A stretch of DNA of 30,218 nt, taken from an uncultured Acetatifactor sp. Lineage in GTDB: Bacteria > Bacillota > Clostridia > Lachnospirales > Lachnospiraceae. Below the pieces are notes generated by a model. That model saw only the letters and a program-made list of their open reading frames with translations. It did not search any database and was not told where the DNA came from. Made by a program: the position numbers and the translations under genes. How positions within the stretch are numbered: the stretch's first letter is position 1; each line of letters begins with the position of its first letter. Positions 25,554 to 30,218 of the stretch are shown here, piece by piece. Location: assembly GCA_910586835.1 (NCBI GenBank), contig CAJUJU010000049.1, positions 1 to 30,218 on the forward strand. The letters are read 5' to 3'.

Positions 25554-25880
25554 ATGAATGAAAACCTGTTTCAAATCATACTCAGCGCAATTCCTGTCAT
25601 CGGAGCGCTTATCACCTGTTTCATCATCCCTTATATAAGGGCCGGTACAGACTCCACAAAACTGGCCCAATACAAAGAATGGGCCTCCCTGGCGGTAAAG
25701 GCTGCGGAAATGCTGTGGCAGGAAACCGGCCAGGGCAAAGATAAAAAGTCTTATGCCGTCCGGTTTTTAAGCAGCCTGTTCAACGCCAGAAAGACAGTCA
25801 TTACAGAGGAACAACTGTCTGTCTTAATCGAAGCTGCCGTAAAAGAAATGAAAGAGCTTGAAAGAACGGAGGCCATATGA
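25554..25880 (+). CDS. Phage holin, LLH family-like
   Basis: The 108-residue protein has one N-terminal membrane segment (about 5-28, FQIILSAIPVIGALITCFIIPYI). A cytoplasmic helical domain follows (YKEWASLAVKAAEMLWQETGQGKDKKSYAVRFL), the pattern of LLH-type holins. It would open the membrane to release the endolysin. Its stop overlaps the endolysin start by 4 bases (ATGA), and this coupling to a cell-wall hydrolase supports the call. Confidence 0.85.
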   Translation: MNENLFQIILSAIPVIGALITCFIIPYIRAGTDSTKLAQYKEWASLAVKAAEMLWQETGQGKDKKSYAVRFLSSLFNARKTVITEEQLSVLIEAAVKEMKELERTEAI

Positions 25881-26875
25881 TAAAACCTGTGAGCTACCTG
25901 CAAAGAGATTCCCGTTGGAAAAATCACAATTATTCCGCAAAAGGAGAAAAAAAGACCATTGGCAGCTCCGGATGCGGCGTAGCCGCGGCAGCCATGGTCA
26001 TCGCAACTCTGAAGGACAGAAGCGTAACCCCTGTCACCACGGCGGAATGGTCTATGGCCCACGGATATAAAGCGCTCAACCAGGGAACCTACTACTCCTA
26101 TTTTGTGCCCCAGCTCGCCGCCTACGGCATTGCCTGCAGGCAGCTCAATTCGTCCAGCCTGTACGGAATCCCCTCTTCCCCCGCTCACACAGAAGCCCTG
26201 AACGCTTTGCAGCGGGGCGATTGGATCATCGCCTGCATGGGAAAAGGAAATTGGACAAGCTCCGGCCATTTTATTCTTGTATACGGATATGAAAACGGCT
26301 CCATCTATGTGAATGACCCCGCTTCTACCGCCGCTTCCAGGTTGAAAAACACATGGGCACTTTTCTCCCGACAAGTCAAAACCATGTGGTCCGTCTCTGT
26401 GCCGGCTGATTCCTCTGAAAACATAATGCCCGGCCTCACCGCCGAAAAAACAAAAGTAATCTACCTTTCACACCGTATTCCCGGCAACACCTGGGGCAGC
26501 GAGATTACCGGTTATAACACCGTCAATTCCATGGGCTACTCCGGTTCCTTCGGCAAAGCCATCGATAAGATCGCAATCCGCCTCAGTCAGGGCACCATCA
26601 CCTACTCCGCACACAGACTAAACGGCGGATGGGGCAGAGACATAACCGGCTTTTCCACCACCGACACAAACAAATATGCCGGTTCCGCCGGCAAAGCCAT
26701 CGATGCCGTCACAATCAAAGCCACAGGAATTACCGGGACATTAAAATACCGTGTACACAGGAAAACAGACAATAAGTGGGGCAATTGGATCACCGGATAC
26801 AGCAAAACGGACACCAACCGCTACGCCGGCTCCTTCGGAAAAGAGATCGATGCAATTCAAATCGGAATAGAATAA
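25877..26875 (+). CDS. Endolysin: C39-type peptidase/amidase domain with ChW repeats
   Basis: In this 332-residue protein the N-terminal ~165 residues form a papain-like C39 family domain: nucleophile C33 in SSGCGVAAAAM, H130 in SSGHFILVYGYE, and D147 in VNDPAS. The C-terminus (about 195-332) holds three clostridial hydrophobic-Trp repeats, each with a Gly-Trp core (GNTWGSEITGY, NGGWGRDITGF, DNKWGNWITGY) spaced about 48 residues. These repeats bind the clostridial wall. There is no signal peptide, as expected for a holin-dependent lysin. ACGGAGG precedes the ATG. The C39 fold used as a lysin catalytic domain is less usual than amidase or CHAP. Confidence 0.9.
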   Translation: MIKPVSYLQRDSRWKNHNYSAKGEKKTIGSSGCGVAAAAMVIATLKDRSVTPVTTAEWSMAHGYKALNQGTYYSYFVPQLAAYGIACRQLNSSSLYGIPSSPAHTEALNALQRGDWIIACMGKGNWTSSGHFILVYGYENGSIYVNDPASTAASRLKNTWALFSRQVKTMWSVSVPADSSENIMPGLTAEKTKVIYLSHRIPGNTWGSEITGYNTVNSMGYSGSFGKAIDKIAIRLSQGTITYSAHRLNGGWGRDITGFSTTDTNKYAGSAGKAIDAVTIKATGITGTLKYRVHRKTDNKWGNWITGYSKTDTNRYAGSFGKEIDAIQIGIE

Positions 26876-26908
26876 GCAGCTAATACAGGAAAGGAGCGGA
26901 CATAACCA

Positions 26909-27418
26909 ATGAACGAAGTATTGGAACTGACCAGAATCAATTTCCCGTCTGCCTTCATCGCGATGTTCGTAATCCTCTTCGCGTTGAAGGCAATCGCCTC
27001 CCTTTTTGAATGGATGATTGACAGGCTGGGACTTGAGACGAAATGGATGAGGAAGCGGCGGGAAGAACAGGAACTGTTGCTTCAGACTTCACAGAAGCTG
27101 TCCGCACTGCAGGAAAAACAAAAGCATGACATGGAAAAATCCGACCGGCGTGATGAGGAAATTTCTTCCGACATCAAAAAGCTCACCCGGATGTTCGTGG
27201 ATAAGGAAATCGACGACATGCGCTGGGAAATCAACAACTTTGCCACTAAAGTATCCGAGGGCAAGCCTTGCAATAAGGACAGTTTCCAGCACTGTATCCA
27301 CATCTACGAAAAATATGAAAAAATTCTGGAGGACAACGGTCTCGAAAACGGCGAGGTCAATCTGTCAATGGAACTCATCAGCGATGCCTACAGACAGAAG
27401 TTAAAAAATGGTTTTTAA
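26909..27418 (+). CDS. Membrane-anchored coiled-coil phage protein (lysis module)
   Basis: In this 169-residue protein a membrane segment (about 14-36, FPSAFIAMFVILFALKAIASLF) is followed by a long charged coiled coil (about 45-95, RKRREEQELLLQ... through SSDIKKL). The C-terminal helical domain contains HCIHIYEKYEKILEDNGLENGEV. AAAGGAG lies 12 bases before the ATG. It follows the endolysin by 33 bases. Proteins of this build occur beside lysis genes in Firmicute prophages and may be a second holin, a spanin-like or an anti-holin protein. None of these is proven by sequence. Confidence 0.75.
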   Translation: MNEVLELTRINFPSAFIAMFVILFALKAIASLFEWMIDRLGLETKWMRKRREEQELLLQTSQKLSALQEKQKHDMEKSDRRDEEISSDIKKLTRMFVDKEIDDMRWEINNFATKVSEGKPCNKDSFQHCIHIYEKYEKILEDNGLENGEVNLSMELISDAYRQKLKNGF

Positions 27419-27567
27419 CCCTCCCAGGCGTCTGATTTTTCCACCATCATTTACCGGCAGAAAATACCGAATCAAACTGCGCGGCAGAACCGGGAACCAT
27501 TGATTTTACAGGATTTTCCGCAAATTTACAATTGGTGTAATATGGAGGGAATACCCCCCATCATTAA

Positions 27568-27592
27568 GGCCCATATTCCACGGGTCTTTTTT
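27568..27592 (+). terminator. Terminator hairpin in the leader of tail gene copy 2 (weakened)
   Basis: GGCCCAT (27568-27574) faces ACGGGTC (27580-27586) with a six-T run. It is the same structure as before copy 1, but one G-C pair is now an A-C mismatch, so termination should be weaker. Confidence 0.65.
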
Positions 27593-27622
27593 ATACACAA
27601 AAAACAAGGAGGAACTACTACT

Positions 27623-28354
27623 ATGACCAACCACAACATGACAAACAGAGAGGTCTGCGACCTGATCTTCGTGGACTACGCCACAAAGAAGCCCTTCCTC
27701 AACCTGGACTTCGCAAACGTGACCACCACAGAGCTCACCGGCGAATCCGTATTCGCCTACGGCGGCAAGGGACACCCCAAATGCGTCCGCTTCTCCGGCG
27801 ACAGAGGCGGCACCCTGACTGTTGAGACTCAGATCCAGACCGCAAAGCTCTGGCAGCTCGTCACAGGCGGCCAGCGCTCCGACTCCGCAAGCTTCATCGT
27901 CAGGAAAGAATATGCTGTGGGTGAGGACGGCGCTGCCATCGTCCTGGACGACGCCCCGGTTCCGGGAACCGTGACCGTCTACGCGGCAGACGACGACTGC
28001 GGAACAGAACTCGCCTGCACCGTAACAGGAAAAGATGCCGCACTCACCGCCGCGCTCACTGCCGGAGCACGCGTGATCGTCTACTACATGAAAGAAATGA
28101 CAGAAGGCGTACAGCGGATCAACATCAAGTCCACCAGCTTCCCCGGAAACTTCATCGTATACGGCGACACCGTCATGAAGACGGAAAACGACGAAGTACT
28201 GCCCTACAAGCTCACCTGCTACAAGGCAGCGCCCCAGGGCAGCCTGTCCCTCAGCTATTCCAACACCGGAGATCCCGGTTCCATCACCATCACCTGCGAC
28301 CTTCTGGCCGACAGCGACGGCAACATCCTTGACCTCACCCTGATCGGGGAATAA
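27623..28354 (+). CDS. Phage tail-tube-like structural protein, copy 2
   Basis: This is a 243-residue near-duplicate of copy 1. Differences seen are AK for VQ at 74-75, V for I at 80, and S for G at 231. The ATG at 27623 with AAGGAGG is conserved; the frame is open upstream to 27500 only because it runs through the fossil polymerase segment in another frame. A long hairpin 18 bases after the stop probably ends its transcript. It is not followed by the 48-residue gene, so the duplicated unit ended at the tail stop codon. Confidence 0.8.
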   Translation: MTNHNMTNREVCDLIFVDYATKKPFLNLDFANVTTTELTGESVFAYGGKGHPKCVRFSGDRGGTLTVETQIQTAKLWQLVTGGQRSDSASFIVRKEYAVGEDGAAIVLDDAPVPGTVTVYAADDDCGTELACTVTGKDAALTAALTAGARVIVYYMKEMTEGVQRINIKSTSFPGNFIVYGDTVMKTENDEVLPYKLTCYKAAPQGSLSLSYSNTGDPGSITITCDLLADSDGNILDLTLIGE

Positions 28355-28371
28355 CTTCCCACAATCGCACC

Positions 28372-28405
28372 TGCGGGAGAGCGGCGCTTCTGCCGCTCTC
28401 CCGCA
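28372..28405 (+). terminator. 14-bp hairpin after tail copy 2
   Basis: TGCGGGAGAGCGGC (28372-28385) pairs perfectly with 28392-28405, with a 6-base loop. There is no long T-run (AACTTCTT follows), but stem strength and position suit a terminator or RNA stabiliser. Confidence 0.6.
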
Positions 28406-28538
28406 AACTTCTTGAGTGCCAGCTAAGTCAGTTAGAGTTTGATGACTTTTACCCCGCCCAACCTGCGATTCGACAAAATCCCCTTGTTTTTATGCGGAAT
28501 CCGGCATAAAATGATTTCAGTGGAATTTTTCAATTTTA

Positions 28539-28567
28539 TTGACATATTTCCCGCAAAAACATATAAT
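28539..28567 (+). promoter_or_regulatory. Perfect sigma-A promoter of the type III antitoxin RNA
   Basis: TTGACA (28539-28544), 17 bases, TATAAT (28562-28567). Transcription would start near 28574, 18 bases before the first antitoxin repeat. Confidence 0.92.
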
Positions 28568-28573
28568 GATATC

Positions 28574-28740
28574 AGAGATGGGAAACCATCGTCAGGAGAG
28601 TTCCTGCCAGACAGTGGAAAACTTTATATTCAGGAGAGTTCCTGCCAGATAGTGGAAAACTTTATTAATCAGGAGATTCCCTGCCAGACAGTGGGAAACT
28701 TTAAAATCGAAGGGTGATCGTTATGATCACCCTTTTCTTT
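28574..28740 (+). ncRNA. Type III antitoxin RNA: three 38-39-base tandem repeats
   Basis: Three repeats start at 28592, 28630 and 28669, with core TCAGGAGAGTTCCTGCCAGA, then (C/T)AGTGG, AAACTTT and an AT-rich end. Each can form a CAGGA/TCCTG stem and a short CCA/TGG stem, in line with the compact pseudoknot units of ToxI/antiQ RNAs. The array follows a consensus promoter and ends at an intrinsic terminator just before the toxin gene, the standard type III toxin-antitoxin layout. In known systems the toxin cuts the RNA into single repeats, which then inhibit the toxin as a protein-RNA ring. The third repeat has drifted slightly (GATTCCCTG). Confidence 0.9.
28710..28740 (+). terminator. Terminator between antitoxin RNA and toxin gene
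   Basis: AAGGGTGATC (28710-28719) pairs with GATCACCCTT (28725-28734) around a GTTAT loop, then TTCTTT. It sets the high antitoxin-to-toxin ratio expected of the system, because only read-through reaches the toxin. Confidence 0.92.
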
Positions 28741-28753
28741 GCAGGAGATACCA

Positions 28754-29305
28754 ATGAGTGAACTGAAACTATATGAAATATCCGAGGAATACATCTCGTA
28801 TATCAGTACCGTTGAAAAAAATGTTTTCTCTTCAAAAGAAAATGACAGAAACCACACCCGAAAGTATCTGGGTATTGTGTACAGCATTAACGGATATAAC
28901 TATTACATTCCCCTTTCCTCCCCTAAAAACTCTGATTACCGATTGGAAAACGGAGTGCAGAAAATCCGTGGGAGCATTATCCCTATTATCCGCATCACAT
29001 CCCAAACCTCCTCCGGAAAACTGGAATTAAAAGGAACCTTGAAACTGAGTAATATGATTCCTGTTCCTGCATTGGAATTAACCCTGTATGATATGGAACA
29101 TGAACGGGATTCATCTTATAAGGCTCTCATACATAAGGAAATACTTTTTATCCGTAAAAACAAAAACAAGATTATCCAGAATGCAAAAATTCTATATAAA
29201 CAGAAAAAAGAAAACAATTCTGCTATCGGATATCTGAAAAGCACAGTTGATTTTGCATTGCTCGAACAAATGCATGATAAATTTATGGAAAAGAAAAGCA
29301 ATTAG
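28754..29305 (+). CDS. Type III toxin, ToxN/AbiQ-family endoribonuclease
   Basis: The 183-residue protein starts at the ATG at 28754 (GGAGATACCA upstream). The family hallmark KYLGIVYSINGYNYYIPLSS then PK spans about 37-58, with S55, S56 and K58 in the predicted active site, and MIPVP at 101-105. A basic C-terminal helical region (about 125-160) would hold the RNA. In the family the protein cleaves cellular and antitoxin RNA at A-rich sites. Phage infection upsets the antitoxin supply and the cell stops growing (abortive infection). The promoter, repeats and terminator immediately upstream complete the system. Base composition is more AT-rich than the flanking tail genes, a sign of separate acquisition. 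Confidence 0.93.
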   Translation: MSELKLYEISEEYISYISTVEKNVFSSKENDRNHTRKYLGIVYSINGYNYYIPLSSPKNSDYRLENGVQKIRGSIIPIIRITSQTSSGKLELKGTLKLSNMIPVPALELTLYDMEHERDSSYKALIHKEILFIRKNKNKIIQNAKILYKQKKENNSAIGYLKSTVDFALLEQMHDKFMEKKSN

Positions 29306-29307
29306 CC

Positions 29308-29346
29308 AAAAAAGTCGGACGCTGCAAGCAGTTTCCCGGCTTTTTT
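29308..29346 (+). terminator. Terminator of the toxin gene
   Basis: AAAAAAGTCGG (29308-29318) pairs with CCGGCTTTTTT (29336-29346; one T-G pair). The closing T-run makes it a good intrinsic terminator in the forward direction, 2 bases after the toxin stop. Confidence 0.85.
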
Positions 29347-29522
29347 ATTTTCCCGCTTCCACGACTTGATGACACCATATATACCGTAGAAACCACATCG
29401 TCGCTATATTGCTTGGCGACATTAACTCGCATGATGTGCAGAACGTGGCTTTCTTTGCCAGGGCAATTCTGCAGGAACTGCCGGGAAAGGTAACACAGCT
29501 GATGCACCGATGTTTATTACCT
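29347..29522. other. No gene seen between the toxin terminator and cassette C
   Basis: Neither strand shows a frame with a ribosome site. A plus-strand frame (29409-29621) runs from here into the polymerase stub, reading LLGDINSHDVQNVAFF, and may be a decayed gene end that has become joined to the repeat. Its source was not recognised. Confidence 0.45.
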
Positions 29523-30218
29523 CACCATCATTTACCGGCAGAAAATGCCGAATCAAACTGCGCGGCAGAACCGGAATCCATTGATTTTACAGGATTTTCC
29601 GCAAATTTACAATCGGTGTAATATGGAGGGAATAAACACCCATCATTAAGGCCTGTATTCCACGGGTCTTTTTTATACACAAAAAACAAGGAGGAACTAC
29701 TACTATGACCAACCACAACATGACAAACAGAGAGGTCTGCGACCTGATCTTCGTGGACTACGCCACAAAGAAGCCCTTCCTCAACCTGGACTTCGCAAAC
29801 GTGACCACCACAGAGCTCACCGGCGAATCCGTATTCGCCTACGGCGGCAAGGGACACCCCAAATGCGTCCGCTTCTCCGGCGACAGAGGCGGCACACTGA
29901 CTGTTGAGACCCAGATCCAGACCGCAAAGCTCTGGCAGCTGATCACCGGCGGCCAGCGCTCCGACTCCGCAAGCTTCATCGTCAGGAAAGAATATGCCGT
30001 GGGCGAGGACGGCGCTTCCATCGTCCTGGACGACGCCCCGGTTCCGGGAACCGTGACCGTCTATGCGGCAGACGACGACTGCGGGGCAGAGCTCGCCTGC
30101 ACCGTAACAGGAAAAGATGCCGCACTCACCGCCGCGCTCACTGCAGGAGCACGCGTGATCGTTTACTACATGAAAGAAATGACAGAAGGCGTACAGCGGA
30201 TCAACATCAAGTCCACCA
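29523..30218 (+). repeat. Duplicated cassette C (runs off the window)
   Basis: This copy matches cassette B from CACCATCATTTACCGGCAG onward. It holds the 91-base polymerase 3' end (29541-29631), the terminator leader (hairpin 29650-29668, then T-run) and the start of tail copy 3. The polymerase part here is closer to the intact gene (NLQSV) than in cassette B (NLQLV). Confidence 0.92.
29705..30218 (+). CDS. Phage tail-tube-like structural protein, copy 3 (partial, cut by window end)
   Basis: The first 171 residues are present and nearly identical to copies 1 and 2. It shares AK at 74-75 with copy 2 and keeps I80 as in copy 1. It has its own S at 105 (A in the others) and A at 128 (T in the others). 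The start and AAGGAGG ribosome site are conserved. What follows is outside the window. Confidence 0.85.
   Translation, partial: MTNHNMTNREVCDLIFVDYATKKPFLNLDFANVTTTELTGESVFAYGGKGHPKCVRFSGDRGGTLTVETQIQTAKLWQLITGGQRSDSASFIVRKEYAVGEDGASIVLDDAPVPGTVTVYAADDDCGAELACTVTGKDAALTAALTAGARVIVYYMKEMTEGVQRINIKST

Larger units (their letters stand above)
27442..28354 (+). repeat. Duplicated cassette B: polymerase 3' end fused to the tail gene unit
   Basis: Bases 27442-28354 match 29523 to the window end. The cassette holds the 91-base polymerase 3' end (27460-27550), then the leader and tail gene (27563-28354, 792 bases, same length as 24587-25378 around copy 1). The tail fibre and 252-residue genes that lie between these two parts in copy 1 are missing. 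The polymerase stub stays open and ends at the same stop. Confidence 0.92.

Noticed and set aside
28592..28707. Three direct repeats as a mini CRISPR array
   Set aside because: The units are nearly contiguous (38-39 base period) with no variable spacers, and the flanks carry a promoter, terminator and toxin gene.
28439..28717. 92-residue plus-strand frame across the three repeats
   Set aside because: It crosses a perfect promoter and the antitoxin repeats; no ribosome site. The repeats are better explained as type III antitoxin RNA.
29409..29621. 70-residue frame ending in the polymerase tail
   Set aside because: It has no ribosome site and joins unrecognised sequence to the repeated polymerase 3' end, so it is most likely a recombination scar.
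24587..30218. Diversity-generating retroelement (template/variable repeats)
   Set aside because: Differences among tail copies are few, scattered and not confined to A positions, and there is no reverse transcriptase. The DxDxD protein reads as an RNA polymerase-type barrel.

Overview
The window looks like a chromosome segment of a gut Firmicute, most likely a Lachnospiraceae-type Clostridium. The evidence is the strong AGGAGG-type ribosome binding sites, near-consensus sigma-A promoters, a GPH sugar symporter beside cytoplasmic glycosidases, an ACT protein-hom-aspartate kinase cluster, and clostridial ChW repeats in an endolysin. No rRNA, tRNA or CRISPR was seen.

Region 1 (1-1951): the 3' end of an unknown gene, a long palindrome, and a membrane protein with an N-terminal zinc ribbon that ends in an intrinsic terminator. 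Region 2 (2065-14153): a glycoside-utilisation locus. Five genes read leftward as GH2, a TIM-barrel isomerase/epimerase-like protein, GH78 alpha-L-rhamnosidase, GH43 and GH1. They face a divergent AraC-type regulator and a separately promoted GPH/MFS symporter. None of the enzymes has a signal peptide, so a rhamnose-containing glycoside is probably imported whole and trimmed in the cytoplasm. Several of the enzymes carry extra Met/Ala/Lys-rich helical insertions or tails.

Region 3 (14244-16083): a membrane-anchored GH3 protein with a changed catalytic dyad. It is preceded by a ~450-base leader or ncRNA that starts at a perfect TTGACA-N17-TATAAT promoter and holds six small hairpins, four of them with matching paired-base changes. 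Region 4 (16084-19312): the threonine/methionine-branch genes for aspartate kinase, homoserine dehydrogenase and an ACT-domain protein.

Region 5 (19431-30218, running off the window): a phage-derived module. It opens with a ~960-residue protein that has hallmarks of single-chain double-psi-beta-barrel RNA polymerases (QDE-1/YonO type). Then come a tail fibre/baseplate protein, an unknown 252-residue protein, a tail-tube-like protein present in three near-identical copies, an LLH-type holin, a C39/ChW endolysin and a membrane coiled-coil protein. A complete type III toxin-antitoxin system (RNA repeats plus ToxN/AbiQ-like RNase) lies between tail copies 2 and 3. A 91-base segment from the 3' end of the polymerase gene is repeated upstream of tail copies 2 and 3. 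It is either a scar of cassette duplication or a conserved regulatory element. No capsid, portal, terminase or integrase gene lies inside the window.
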